From: Bacteroidia bacterium
Lineage (GTDB): Bacteria > Bacteroidota > Bacteroidia > Flavobacteriales_D > Cryomorphaceae
Assembly: GCA_030427905.1 (NCBI GenBank)
Contig: JAUICL010000001.1
Coordinates: 806,001-870,000, forward strand
DNA: 64,000 bases
Direction: 5' to 3'
The translations under genes were made by a program, and so were the position numbers. Shown in pieces: positions 54,561 to 63,772 of the stretch. The notes beneath the pieces are model-generated. The model saw only the letters and a list, made by a program, of their open reading frames with translations. It was not told where the DNA came from and did not search any database. Within the stretch, counting starts at the first letter, position 1. Every line of letters begins with the position of its first letter.

Positions 54561-56459
54561 TTACTTAGTTACGATCATCTTTCTTACAAGGCGCTGGTTA
54601 CCAATCTGTAGTGCGTATTGATAGGTGCCTGCAGGTAGGTCAAGACTCAAATTCATTTGTTCTTGTACACCTGCTGGACGGCTTCCAAAACTCTTGCTGT
54701 AAACGATTTTACCGGTTACATCTGTAATGAAGAAGTCTACATTGTTAGCGGGCTCAAGAAGCTCCCATTTAACAGATGTAGTTCCATTAGACGGATTCGG
54801 GAAGTTCTGATCCATTTTAAAGTTTAAGTCTGATCTTTCATCAGTTCCAACAGATCCACTGAATCCTAGGCGAAGGTGTGGGTTGTTTTGTCCTAAAGTC
54901 CACCATCCTTGTGGTCCACCTGATTGCTCGTAGTAGTCGAATAAAAGTCCAGTGTATTCTGATTGACCGTTTGAGAAAGGAATCCACAGGTAGCTTTCAC
55001 CCAAAGCTGGGATTTCAAGCTCTGCTTGGTAAACTACACCTGGCTCTACATCAACACCATCGTTATCGATAATCATCGTGATCCATGTTGTTACTTCGCT
55101 TGTAGTGAAGTCAGCTTCGGTAAGCACGTATTCTACTTCTTCTTCGTCGAAGTATCGGAACATTTCGTTGTCTTCTCCTTCCGCTTCCAACACTGATCCA
55201 CGACGCATATTTAAGTAGCATACATCACCTGGTGAAGATGGTGCATCATCGGTATTCAAAATACCAAATTGAATTGCGTTTACCTGATCTTCATTTTCGA
55301 ACATCACACGACTTGCCCAAATCGCATTTTCTCCAAGAGTTGGGTAGTAAGTCGTCCAATCTGTATCAAGGTCAGAAGCCATGAAATCTTCATCAACTTT
55401 AAATGATTTGGTGATGGGCATGTTGTTGTCTGGAATTTCATCTTCCTGATCTTGTGAAATAGAGATCTCAACACTGTAGTCTCCGATAGATCCTGTTCCT
55501 CCATCAAATGCATCAAGCATCACATCTGGAATCATAACGTAAGAGCGCTCTCCAGCAGCAATACTAGTAGCGTCGGAAGTATAAGTCTCAGTGCCATCGG
55601 GTGTTGAGACAACAGCAGTTACTGTAACCCCAGTTTGTTCGTTAACCCCTGTGTTTTCGATGTCGGCAATGAATGTCAAAGGTCTAACTTGGTTTGCCTT
55701 ATACTGTGAATGCTCTAGATGCTGAACGTAGTCTACATCAAGAAATTCATCTAAATCAAGGAATGTGACATACTCGTCGTAGTAAGCACCTTTAAGCGAC
55801 AAGTCATTTGCAGGCGGAGCTGCTAATTTAATATCGTCGATCATCCAAGCATAGTCACACCCACCTTCGTAACGGAAACGGATGTATGCAGTAGAGCTTC
55901 CAGCGATTCCATCAAGAGTAAGTGTGAAAAGAGTAGGGTTGTCAGTCGAGTTGTTTACACCGACATTCAGAATTTCAACAGAATTACCCCAGGTTTCACC
56001 ATCTACAGAAGTCTCGATATAACAAGTTCCTTGGTATTGACGATAATACGTCTCCATCTGAATCGCAATCAATGATTCGTTAGAAAGATCGATTGGGTCT
56101 GTGTTTCTGATCCAAGCATCTTGATTTCCGCTACACAGTAAATCCGAGTCAAACAGTGCAAATCCATTGGCTGCTGTGGTTGATGCAATCCCGTCGATAG
56201 CAAAGGCACCTGAAGGAACGTCAGTTCCGATCACCCAGTTGTCTTCATTACCAGCATTGTTGTCAATGGTCCAAACGGATGGGTCAGAAAAATCGTCTTC
56301 CCATACTGGATCATTAAAGTCTTTAGCAGTTGAAACGCTTGTTTTATCGGTGTGTCGATCAACCCCTTTTTTCTCGATTGTGTGTGTCTTTGACACCTGT
56401 CCAATTGCGAGAGTAGAAGTCAACAAACCACCTACTAATAGGTAAAATGTTCTTTTCAT
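54561..56459 (-). CDS. T9SS cargo protein 3
   Basis: This 632-residue protein is a more divergent paralogue: a signal peptide (MKRTFYLLVGGLLTSTLAIGQ), a first beta domain without the FSNGFDG motif but with WEDDFSDPSVW and LLCSGNQDAW, the same middle module (AYYDEYV, then CYLNMRRGSVLEAEGEDNEM) and a T9SS sorting domain (NFPNPSNGTT ... LVRKMIVTK). A TATATTTG -7 box lies at 56486-56493 on the minus strand. The three genes are probably separate transcripts, given their own terminators. Confidence 0.85.
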   Translation of the reverse strand: MKRTFYLLVGGLLTSTLAIGQVSKTHTIEKKGVDRHTDKTSVSTAKDFNDPVWEDDFSDPSVWTIDNNAGNEDNWVIGTDVPSGAFAIDGIASTTAANGFALFDSDLLCSGNQDAWIRNTDPIDLSNESLIAIQMETYYRQYQGTCYIETSVDGETWGNSVEILNVGVNNSTDNPTLFTLTLDGIAGSSTAYIRFRYEGGCDYAWMIDDIKLAAPPANDLSLKGAYYDEYVTFLDLDEFLDVDYVQHLEHSQYKANQVRPLTFIADIENTGVNEQTGVTVTAVVSTPDGTETYTSDATSIAAGERSYVMIPDVMLDAFDGGTGSIGDYSVEISISQDQEDEIPDNNMPITKSFKVDEDFMASDLDTDWTTYYPTLGENAIWASRVMFENEDQVNAIQFGILNTDDAPSSPGDVCYLNMRRGSVLEAEGEDNEMFRYFDEEEVEYVLTEADFTTSEVTTWITMIIDNDGVDVEPGVVYQAELEIPALGESYLWIPFSNGQSEYTGLLFDYYEQSGGPQGWWTLGQNNPHLRLGFSGSVGTDERSDLNFKMDQNFPNPSNGTTSVKWELLEPANNVDFFITDVTGKIVYSKSFGSRPAGVQEQMNLSLDLPAGTYQYALQIGNQRLVRKMIVTK

Positions 56460-56485
56460 AAGCTTTAGTTTAATTTTTAGACGCT

Positions 56486-56493
56486 CAAATATA
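56486..56493 (-). promoter_or_regulatory. -7 element upstream of T9SS cargo gene 3
   Basis: TATATTTG on the minus strand is an exact match to TAnnTTTG about 27 bases before the ATG. The -33 box is unclear. Confidence 0.35.
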
Positions 56494-56569
56494 ACTAAAG
56501 CTTAACGCTACTTCCCACCAGAAAACGAATTCTATTGGAATTTTAGCGCAACTGGCTTGTAATTTCAGG

Positions 56570-59440
56570 TTATGATGCCACGGGCTCATAAGAATCTACA
56601 GGTGGACAAGAACACATGAGATTTCGATCTCCATATGCGTTATCCACTCTTCCTACAGAAGACCAGAACTTGGCTTGAGCGATGTAGGGCAGTGGGTATG
56701 CTGCTTTTTGGCGCGCATAGCTGTGTTCCCATTCATCACCAGTTACCTCTAGTGCCGTATGTGGAGCATTAACGAGTACGTTGTCGTCTTTTGGATAAAT
56801 TTCTTGAGCTACTTCTTTGATCTCTTGTCTAATTTGAAGCATGGCATCACAAAAGCGATCCAACTCTTCTTTCGACTCACTTTCAGTAGGCTCTACCATC
56901 ATGGTTCCCGGTACTGGGAATGAAACGGTTGGTGCGTGGAAACCGTAATCGATCAGGCGCTTAGCGATATCCATTACTTCGATTCCATCCTTTTTAAAAG
57001 GTCTGCAATCTAAAATCATTTCGTGAGCTACGGTACCGTGCTTTCCAGAATAGAGAATGCTGTACTCGCCTTCGAGCTTCTTTTTAATGTAGTTGGCGTT
57101 TAGAATGGCAAATCTTGTTGCATTGGTGATTCCATCATTCCCGAGCATTTTGATGTAGCCGTAGGAAATTAGCAGGATCAAAGCGCTACCCCATGGCGCA
57201 GCTGAAACGGCGCTGGTATGACCCATTCCACCTGTTTCTACCACGCTGTGGCCAGGAAGGAACGGTACCAAGTGCTCAGCTACTCCGATAGGACCCATTC
57301 CAGGTCCGCCACCTCCGTGAGGAATGGCAAAAGTCTTGTGCAAGTTGAGGTGACAAACGTCGGCACCAATCAATCCAGGATTGGTCAATCCTACCTGGGC
57401 ATTCATGTTAGCCCCATCCATATACACTTGACCGCCATTATCGTGAATGATCTTGGTGATATCCATTACCGATTCTTCAAATACGCCATGTGTAGACGGA
57501 TAAGTGATCATCAAAGCGGATAAGTGATCGGCGTTTGCTTCGGCTTTTTCCTTGAGATCTTCTACGTCGATATTTCCTTTGTCGTCGCACTTTACTACAA
57601 CCACCTTCATGCCAGCCATAACAGCACTAGCAGGGTTGGTACCGTGCGCACTGCTTGGAATTAAGGCAATGTTTCGGTGTCCTTCTCCGCGACTAATATG
57701 ATAATTTCTGATCACCATCAGTCCGGCGTACTCTCCTTGTGCACCACTGTTGGGCTGTAGGGAAACGCCTGCAAATCCGGTAACTTCGCAGAGCATGTGT
57801 TTCAGCTCTTCGAACATCTCTCGATAACCAGCCGTCTGGTCCTGTGGAGCAAACGGGTGAATGTTTGCCCATTCTGGCCAGGTAATTGGCATAAGCTCAC
57901 TGGCGGCATTGAGTTTCATGGTACAAGATCCCAGAGAGATCATGCTGTGCGTCAATGAAAGGTCTTTGTTTTCGAGGCGCTTGATGTAGCGCATCATCTC
58001 GGTTTCACTGTGGAATGAGCTGAAAATAGGGTGAGTCAAATATTCAGAAGTACGCTTAAAAACGCCTTTTATTGGAGTCTCATGATTGCCGTTTAATTCT
58101 GGTTTTTCATCCACTTGTGCAGAAAAGACTTCTACAATGTCTTGGAAATCTTGTCGGCTAATGGTCTCATCCAGGCTAATTCCAACGTGATTTGACGTAA
58201 AATATCTCAAGTTGATATCCTTTTCTGCCGCGGCTTCTTCGATACCGACCTTAGTCACGCGTTCGGGCAATTCGATCAACAACGTATCGAAATAAACATC
58301 ATTGACAATTGTGTACCCAAGTTGACTTAAGATGCCAGCTAAAGAATAAGTTCGTTCGTGGATAAACTCACCGATTTCCTTCAAGCCTTTTGGTCCGTGG
58401 TAAACGGCATACATCGAAGCCATGATGGCTAGCAAGGCCTGGGCTGTGCAGATGTTTGAAGTGGCTTTATCTCTTTTGATGTGTTGCTCTCGCGTTTGCA
58501 AGGCCAAGCGGTAGGCCGGTTTGCCATGAGAATCGGTTGAGACACCAACTATACGGCCAGGTATATTCCGTTTGAACTCTTCACGCGTTGCAAAAAATGC
58601 AGCGTGTGGTCCACCAAATCCCATCGGCACTCCAAAACGCTGAGTTGTTCCTACTACCACATCGGCGCCCCATTCGCCAGGGGGTGTCAATAAGGTGAGC
58701 GACATAAGGTCTGCTGCTACACCAACGTAAGTACCATTTTCATGAGCTTCGTTCACAAATGCGCGCATGTCTTCGGCATTTCCGGTATTGTCTGGGTATT
58801 GAAGAAGACTTCCGAAAACCTGCTCGTTGAATACGAAGTTGTTATGATCCCCAATAATCAATTCAATACCCATTGGGACAGCTCGTGTCTTGAGTACTTC
58901 AATTGTTTGCGGAAAACACTGTTTTGAGATGAAAAATTTATTCGCTCCGCGCTTTACCGCATCTCTCTTGCGCATGGCAAAGAACATGGACATACACTCT
59001 GCAGCTGCAGTAGCTTCATCGAGCAAGGAAGCGTTTGCGATTTCCATTTTTGTCAAGTCCATGACCATGGTTTGGAAATTGACTAGCGCTTCCAATCTTC
59101 CCTGAGAGATCTCACTTTGATAAGGCGTGTAGGCCGTGTACCATCCTGGATTTTCAAGGATGTTTCTCTGGATAACCGGTGGTACAATCGTGTTGTAGTA
59201 CCCCATACCGATGTAGGTGCGGTTCACCTTGTTTTTGTTGGCCAATTTTTCCAGTTCTCGCAAATACCAATGCTCACTTCGCGAGCCATGCATTTCAAGC
59301 TTTTTCTTGAGCCTGATCTGCTGTGGGATGGTCTTGTCGATAAGCTCATCAATCGAGTTTAGGCCTATTGTTTTCAACATCTCGTTTGCGTCGTTCTCAC
59401 GAGGGCCAATATGTCTTTCTGGAAAATTTCTTAGTGGCAT
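56570..59440 (-). CDS. gcvP: glycine dehydrogenase (decarboxylating), P protein
   Basis: This 956-residue single-chain P protein releases CO2 from glycine in the glycine cleavage system. Both halves (P1 and P2 homologues) are fused, and the PLP lysine lies in [18 protein letters not shown] near residue 705. The opening [21 protein letters not shown] is characteristic. The other system genes gcvT and gcvH are not in this window. It has a TATATTTG -7 box at 59476-59483. I looked for a glycine riboswitch upstream and did not see one. Confidence 0.96.
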   Translation of the reverse strand: MPLRNFPERHIGPRENDANEMLKTIGLNSIDELIDKTIPQQIRLKKKLEMHGSRSEHWYLRELEKLANKNKVNRTYIGMGYYNTIVPPVIQRNILENPGWYTAYTPYQSEISQGRLEALVNFQTMVMDLTKMEIANASLLDEATAAAECMSMFFAMRKRDAVKRGANKFFISKQCFPQTIEVLKTRAVPMGIELIIGDHNNFVFNEQVFGSLLQYPDNTGNAEDMRAFVNEAHENGTYVGVAADLMSLTLLTPPGEWGADVVVGTTQRFGVPMGFGGPHAAFFATREEFKRNIPGRIVGVSTDSHGKPAYRLALQTREQHIKRDKATSNICTAQALLAIMASMYAVYHGPKGLKEIGEFIHERTYSLAGILSQLGYTIVNDVYFDTLLIELPERVTKVGIEEAAAEKDINLRYFTSNHVGISLDETISRQDFQDIVEVFSAQVDEKPELNGNHETPIKGVFKRTSEYLTHPIFSSFHSETEMMRYIKRLENKDLSLTHSMISLGSCTMKLNAASELMPITWPEWANIHPFAPQDQTAGYREMFEELKHMLCEVTGFAGVSLQPNSGAQGEYAGLMVIRNYHISRGEGHRNIALIPSSAHGTNPASAVMAGMKVVVVKCDDKGNIDVEDLKEKAEANADHLSALMITYPSTHGVFEESVMDITKIIHDNGGQVYMDGANMNAQVGLTNPGLIGADVCHLNLHKTFAIPHGGGGPGMGPIGVAEHLVPFLPGHSVVETGGMGHTSAVSAAPWGSALILLISYGYIKMLGNDGITNATRFAILNANYIKKKLEGEYSILYSGKHGTVAHEMILDCRPFKKDGIEVMDIAKRLIDYGFHAPTVSFPVPGTMMVEPTESESKEELDRFCDAMLQIRQEIKEVAQEIYPKDDNVLVNAPHTALEVTGDEWEHSYARQKAAYPLPYIAQAKFWSSVGRVDNAYGDRNLMCSCPPVDSYEPVAS

Positions 59441-59475
59441 AAGTATGGGGTTTTACCATCAAAATTTTGGAGGTG

Positions 59476-59504
59476 CAAATATACAGACAAAACTCATTTT
59501 AAAA
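59476..59504 (-). promoter_or_regulatory. candidate promoter of gcvP
   Basis: TATATTTG on the minus strand (59476-59483) is exact, and a TTTT stretch lies 17 bases upstream (59501-59504). Leader length would be about 32 bases. Confidence 0.45.
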
Positions 59505-59544
59505 GCTATTAAATACATGCTGAGTTTGGTGATGAAAAATGATT

Positions 59545-59574
59545 TTTGAGAAGGGGATAAGACGATTATCTTTG
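59545..59574 (+). promoter_or_regulatory. strong promoter of the secreted protein gene at 59585
   Basis: TTTG (59545-59548), 18 bases and TATCTTTG (59567-59574) are both exact. Transcription would begin near 59578, about 7 bases before the ATG, another near-leaderless case. Confidence 0.65.
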
Positions 59575-59584
59575 ATCGCTAGAT

Positions 59585-60301
59585 ATGCATCAAAAAACCG
59601 TTTTTCTTCTAGGGTTGATGGCTCTCTGCTCATCTCTTCTTTTTGGACAGGATACGTCTAGAATCTATTTCATGAACGGACGGGTTCTAGACGTGATTAA
59701 TTTAGATGATTCGTCTAGAACCAATTTGGTTTACGATTTCGACAAAAATTACTTCAAGCGTGAGCGCCAGCGTATGAAGGAGTGCCGAAAAATGGAACTC
59801 GCGTACGACCCTGACTATAAATTGGGATTGCCACCGCGAGATCCGGAGTGGAAGTCTGGAAGTAGTGACCGGGAAGAAGTTTTCTCCATTGTGAAAAACG
59901 GAGAAGAGCACTTCATTTACACCCAAGATGAAGGGTTGGGAAATGTCATGACTCAACCAGAGATGAAAGCCTATGTGACGGGAAGAAGAGATGCTCGTTT
60001 TGGGGTGACCGGTAGGCAATGGTTTTACTCAGGCTTAGCGCTTGGAGCCATTACGGGATATGCAGCCAAGGGGAGTATGTATTCACTTGCGGTTCCCCCA
60101 ATCTTCGCATTGTCGAGCCAGATTCCGACCGTCAAGATTCGAAAACATCACATGTCTGATCCGGCATACTATCAGAACAATGATTACGCACTGGGCTACG
60201 GATCGCAAGCCAGAAGTAAGCATGCGCTTGAAGCCCTGAAGGGAAGCTTGCTCGGATCACTCGTCGGAATTGCGCTATACAGTATTGTTGGGGAAGATTG
60301 A
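59585..60301 (+). CDS. secreted protein with glycine-rich hydrophobic segments
   Basis: This 238-residue protein has a signal peptide (MHQKTVFLLGLMALCSSLLFGQ), a polar middle part (RIYFMNGRVLDVINLDDSS, then many charged residues) and two hydrophobic glycine-rich segments at about 143-175 and 215-236 (LKGSLLGSLVGIALYSIVG). Such segments are typical of small membrane-bound proteins that show glycine zippers. No domain is recognised. The downstream UbiA-like gene overlaps the end by 32 bases. The promoter supports the chosen ATG, which leaves almost no leader. Confidence 0.75.
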   Translation: MHQKTVFLLGLMALCSSLLFGQDTSRIYFMNGRVLDVINLDDSSRTNLVYDFDKNYFKRERQRMKECRKMELAYDPDYKLGLPPRDPEWKSGSSDREEVFSIVKNGEEHFIYTQDEGLGNVMTQPEMKAYVTGRRDARFGVTGRQWFYSGLALGAITGYAAKGSMYSLAVPPIFALSSQIPTVKIRKHHMSDPAYYQNNDYALGYGSQARSKHALEALKGSLLGSLVGIALYSIVGED

Positions 60302-61130
60302 TCCAGATAACGACCAGTTGAAAGCGCAAGGCATAGGCGCTCTCTTTCTCCAAGGAAATCTCTTCATCGGAATATGCGCTTTCACTTTGACAGCGGGCCT
60401 TTATCAAAAGCTTTATTCATTTATCGACTGGCCTGTTTCTATGGCTATCGGTTTAGGCACGGTGTTTTTATATCACCTTCAGCGGGCTTTGTCAAAATCT
60501 GACTTGAGTGGAATCAGAGATGTGTCCTGGGCGGTGTGGCTCATCGGGGTGATCAGTAGTTTGCTCTGTGTGTTTTATCTTAATTTCGCGGCGCTAGTCT
60601 TGATGGCGATTTGTGGTGTGGTTGGTGTAATCTATGCTTATCCAGTCTTCAAAAGTAGGGGGCGTAGAGCGGCTTTGAGAGATCTCCCGTACTTGAAAAT
60701 TTGGACGATCGCTTTTGTGTGGTTGGCGGTTTGCTTATGGGTTCCGCGCTTAGATGTGGGTCAGCCTATTCTCGAAAGTCGTTTCCTGCTCCATAGTTTC
60801 GGACTAGTCACCTTTATTATAGCATTGACTATTCCGTTTGATATCCGCGACTCGAAGTCAGATAACCCCAACCTACGAACCTTACCCATGCTTCTAGGGC
60901 ACCAGAGAGCAATGTTGCTGGCCAGGAGCTTGATTCTCGTTTCGCTTGGAACCTGGATGTTTCTTACACCAAGTGATACACCTAAACTTGGACTAATTTT
61001 AGAGCTTCTAGCCTTTGTGTATGCCTACGTTATATTGCGCGTAGATGAAAAAAGGCTCAAGCATTATCACCTTCTTTATGTCGACGGGGCACTCTTAGTG
61101 CTTGGCCTTTCGATGGTTCTTACGCCGTAA
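60270..61130 (+). CDS. UbiA-superfamily-like membrane protein
   Basis: This protein of up to 286 residues has about eight hydrophobic segments. The second half has IPFDIRDSKSDNPNLRTLPML, an Asp-rich motif like the second prenyl-diphosphate site of UbiA enzymes. The first canonical NDxxDxxxD motif is not evident, replaced by LYHLQRALSKSD. Many Flavobacteriales have such a protein, annotated as hypothetical or UbiA-like. Starts at TTG 60270 or TTG 60288 are both weak. Its 3' end overlaps the convergent hemL by 11 bases. A prenyltransferase function is uncertain. Confidence 0.65.
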   Translation: MRYTVLLGKIDPDNDQLKAQGIGALFLQGNLFIGICAFTLTAGLYQKLYSFIDWPVSMAIGLGTVFLYHLQRALSKSDLSGIRDVSWAVWLIGVISSLLCVFYLNFAALVLMAICGVVGVIYAYPVFKSRGRRAALRDLPYLKIWTIAFVWLAVCLWVPRLDVGQPILESRFLLHSFGLVTFIIALTIPFDIRDSKSDNPNLRTLPMLLGHQRAMLLARSLILVSLGTWMFLTPSDTPKLGLILELLAFVYAYVILRVDEKRLKHYHLLYVDGALLVLGLSMVLTP

Positions 61131-62415
61131 AGGTTTTGTCCAAGGCGTTTTTAAATGCCTCGATAGCTTTGTTTAGCTGATCTTCGGTGTGGGCTCTAGA
61201 AATGAATCCAACTTCGTACCCCGATGGTCCGAGGTAAATTCCTTGATCCAATAACTCGTGATGCAGAGTTTTGAAGAGGTCCATTCCTTCAGGTGAAATG
61301 TCAGTGCTTCTATTTACAATAGCTTTGTCAGAGAAAGAAAGCCAGAAAATGGAGCCAACTGAGAAAACCTTAAAGGCATATCCTTTTGAGCTAGAGTAAT
61401 GGTTGATAGCATCGACAAAGTAGGTCGTTTTTTTAGCTAACTCTTCGTAGAACCCATCTTTAAGGCATGCTTTGATTTGAGCAATTCCAGCGGCCATGGC
61501 TACTGGGTTTCCACTCAGTGTTCCTGCCTGATAAACAGGGCCATCAGGGGCAATGTGCCCCATTATTTTAGCACTTGCTCCGTATGCACCTACAGGTAAT
61601 CCACCACCGATTATTTTGCCGAAGGCGAGCAAATCAGGTTTCACATCGTAGTATCCAGCCGCTCCTTCAAATCCCACCCGAAATCCAGAAATGACCTCGT
61701 CGAAAAACAAAAGGATTCCTTCTTGATCACATACTTCGCGAAGGAAACTCAGATAATCTTTCCCTTGAAGCAATAGACCATTGTTGGCAGGGATAGGCTC
61801 GATGATGATACAGGCTATTTCACCTTTGTATTTTTCAACCGCCTTCCGAACGGCATCTTCATCGTGAAGGGGGAGAACGATCGTTTCTTTTGCATAGTTT
61901 TCAGGAACTCCAGCCGAAGATGATGTACCTAGCGTAGCCAATCCACTACCCGCTTCTACAAGCAGGCCATCGGCGTGTCCGTGATAGCACCCTTCAAACT
62001 TGATGATTTTATCTCTTCCGGTATATCCGCGAGCCAACCTAATTGCCGACATGGTTCCTTCTGTCCCTGAGTTTACAAACCTGATTTTTTCGAGAAAGCG
62101 GTGGTTCGAAATAATCAATTCAGCCAGGTCATTTTCGAGTCTGGTTGGCGCACCAAATGTAGTGCCGCGCTCGCAAGCCTCTTGCACTGCTTTTTTGACT
62201 TCTTCGGGGGCATGCCCCAAAATAAGTGGACCATACGAGCAGCAGAAATCCAAAAAGGTGTTTCCATCCGCATCGGTAATTTCGGCTCCTTCTCCTTTCT
62301 CGATAAACAAGGGGCTACCACCCACAGCTCTAAATGCTCGCACAGGGCTGTTTACACCTCCCGGAAATAGGGATTTTGACTTCTCGAACAATGCTTCTGA
62401 CGCTTCTCTTCTCAT
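61120..62415 (-). CDS. hemL: glutamate-1-semialdehyde 2,1-aminomutase
   Basis: This 431-residue PLP enzyme makes 5-aminolevulinate in the C5 route of heme synthesis. The catalytic lysine is in LLAFGKIIGGGLPVGAYG near residue 265; other hallmarks are FPGGVNSPVRAF, RFVNSGTEGTMSAIRLARG and YHGHADGLL. It ends 11 bases inside the UbiA-like gene. Its promoter (62471-62500) overlaps the start region of kynU. Confidence 0.96.
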   Translation of the reverse strand: MRREASEALFEKSKSLFPGGVNSPVRAFRAVGGSPLFIEKGEGAEITDADGNTFLDFCCSYGPLILGHAPEEVKKAVQEACERGTTFGAPTRLENDLAELIISNHRFLEKIRFVNSGTEGTMSAIRLARGYTGRDKIIKFEGCYHGHADGLLVEAGSGLATLGTSSSAGVPENYAKETIVLPLHDEDAVRKAVEKYKGEIACIIIEPIPANNGLLLQGKDYLSFLREVCDQEGILLFFDEVISGFRVGFEGAAGYYDVKPDLLAFGKIIGGGLPVGAYGASAKIMGHIAPDGPVYQAGTLSGNPVAMAAGIAQIKACLKDGFYEELAKKTTYFVDAINHYSSSKGYAFKVFSVGSIFWLSFSDKAIVNRSTDISPEGMDLFKTLHHELLDQGIYLGPSGYEVGFISRAHTEDQLNKAIEAFKNALDKTFTA

Positions 62416-62435
62416 TTCAGGTATTGAATTTCTGA

Positions 62436-62466
62436 TTGGGCATTTATCCCAAATGCCGTACTTTCG
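62436..62466 (+). promoter_or_regulatory. candidate promoter of kynU
   Basis: TTGG (62436-62439), 19 bases and TACTTTCG (62459-62466) fit with a mismatch in each box. The leader would be about 31 bases. It lies head-to-head with the hemL promoter. Confidence 0.45.
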
Positions 62467-62470
62467 GGGG

Positions 62471-62500
62471 CAAATTTACATTTAATATTCCCTCAATAAA
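62471..62500 (-). promoter_or_regulatory. promoter of hemL
   Basis: On the minus strand TTTA (62497-62500), 18 bases and TAAATTTG (62471-62478) give an exact -7 box. The leader would be about 52 bases. Confidence 0.55.
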
Positions 62501-63760
62501 ATGGATGATTTTCTTTCTCGTGCCAAAGCCTTGGATGCGGCCGACGAGCTGAGTTCATACCGAGATCAGTTTTATTTTCCCGAAACGCCGGGCGACCATT
62601 GTGTGTATTTTACAGGAAACTCCCTTGGACTACAGCCCAAAGCTGTTCGAGATGCCATAGAAGTAGAGCTCGATGATTGGGCCAAATATGGTGTGGAAGG
62701 ACATTTTGATGCGAGAAATCCCTGGTTTAGCTACCACGAACTCCTTATGAAACCCGCTGCCGATCTGGTTGGGGCAAAACGCGAAGAAGTCGTTCATATG
62801 AATGGGTTGACTACAAATATTCATCTGCTTATGGTGAGTTTTTACCGTCCAACTCAAGAGCGTTACAAGATTATCTGTGAAGCCAAGGCTTTTCCGAGTG
62901 ATCAATATGCGGTAGAGTCCCAAGTGAAATTTCATGGTTTTGACCCGGCTGATGCCATTGTGGAAGTGAAACCACGAGAAGGAGAACACACCATTCGAGA
63001 AGAAGATATTGAAGCGGCCATTGCCGAGCATGGCGATAGTGTGGCGCTCGTGTTCTGGGGTGGTGTGAATTACTACACCGGTCAGCTGTTTGACATAGAG
63101 CGAATCACTAAAGCTGGTCATGCAGCTGGAGCGATGGTGGGAATTGATTTAGCTCATGGAGCTGGAAATGTTCCACTTCAACTAAACCAATGGGGAGTTG
63201 ATTTTGCCGCGTGGTGTTCGTATAAGTATTTGAATTCGGGGCCGGGCTCAGTGTCTGGAATTTTCGTTCACGAAAAGCACCATACATCAGATCTACCCAG
63301 ATTTGCAGGCTGGTGGGGCTACAATAAAGAAAAGCGCTTCCAAATGGAGCAAGGCTTCGATCCGATCCCATCGGCTGAGTCGTGGCAGCTTAGCAATGCC
63401 CCGGTATTTGTTATGGCCCCGCATCTCGCTTCGTTGAAAATTTTTGCTGAAGTAGGCATGGAAAAGCTTCGAGCCAAAAGTGTGAAGCTCACGAATTTTC
63501 TCGAAGAAGTCATCCTTTCTGTGGCCAAATCGAAAGGAGCTACCATAGAAATCATTACACCTTCGGAAACCGACCGACGAGGGGCCCAATTGAGCTTGCT
63601 CACTCATGGCTACGGAAAAGAAGTGTTCAAAAAATTACAAGATGCAGGTGTTGTAGCCGACTGGCGAGAGCCAAATGTCATTCGGATTGCGCCTGTGCCC
63701 ATGTACAATTCATTCGAAGATTGTTATTTATTCGGAAAGATTCTCTCAGAATCACTTTAA
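62501..63760 (+). CDS. kynU: kynureninase
   Basis: This 419-residue PLP enzyme splits kynurenine or 3-hydroxykynurenine to anthranilates and alanine. Hallmarks are FTGNSLGLQPKAV near residue 38, the PLP lysine in AWCSYKYLNSGPGS near 242 and GWWGYNKEKRFQME. All fit the bacterial/eukaryotic KynU family. It is followed by kmo after 9 bases, so the pair forms the core of kynurenine degradation or NAD de novo synthesis. Confidence 0.96.
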   Translation: MDDFLSRAKALDAADELSSYRDQFYFPETPGDHCVYFTGNSLGLQPKAVRDAIEVELDDWAKYGVEGHFDARNPWFSYHELLMKPAADLVGAKREEVVHMNGLTTNIHLLMVSFYRPTQERYKIICEAKAFPSDQYAVESQVKFHGFDPADAIVEVKPREGEHTIREEDIEAAIAEHGDSVALVFWGGVNYYTGQLFDIERITKAGHAAGAMVGIDLAHGAGNVPLQLNQWGVDFAAWCSYKYLNSGPGSVSGIFVHEKHHTSDLPRFAGWWGYNKEKRFQMEQGFDPIPSAESWQLSNAPVFVMAPHLASLKIFAEVGMEKLRAKSVKLTNFLEEVILSVAKSKGATIEIITPSETDRRGAQLSLLTHGYGKEVFKKLQDAGVVADWREPNVIRIAPVPMYNSFEDCYLFGKILSESL

Positions 63761-63772
63761 GGAGATAAAATG
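63759..63772 (+). promoter_or_regulatory. Shine-Dalgarno-like AAGGAG before kmo
   Basis: AAGGAG (63759-63764) lies 5 bases before the ATG at 63770 and overlaps the kynU stop codon. It is worth noting because Bacteroidota rarely use such sequences for initiation. Confidence 0.4.

Noticed and set aside
59441-59584. Glycine riboswitch ahead of gcvP
   Set aside because: No pair of conserved aptamer cores or long leader is present; a plain -7 box lies close to the start.
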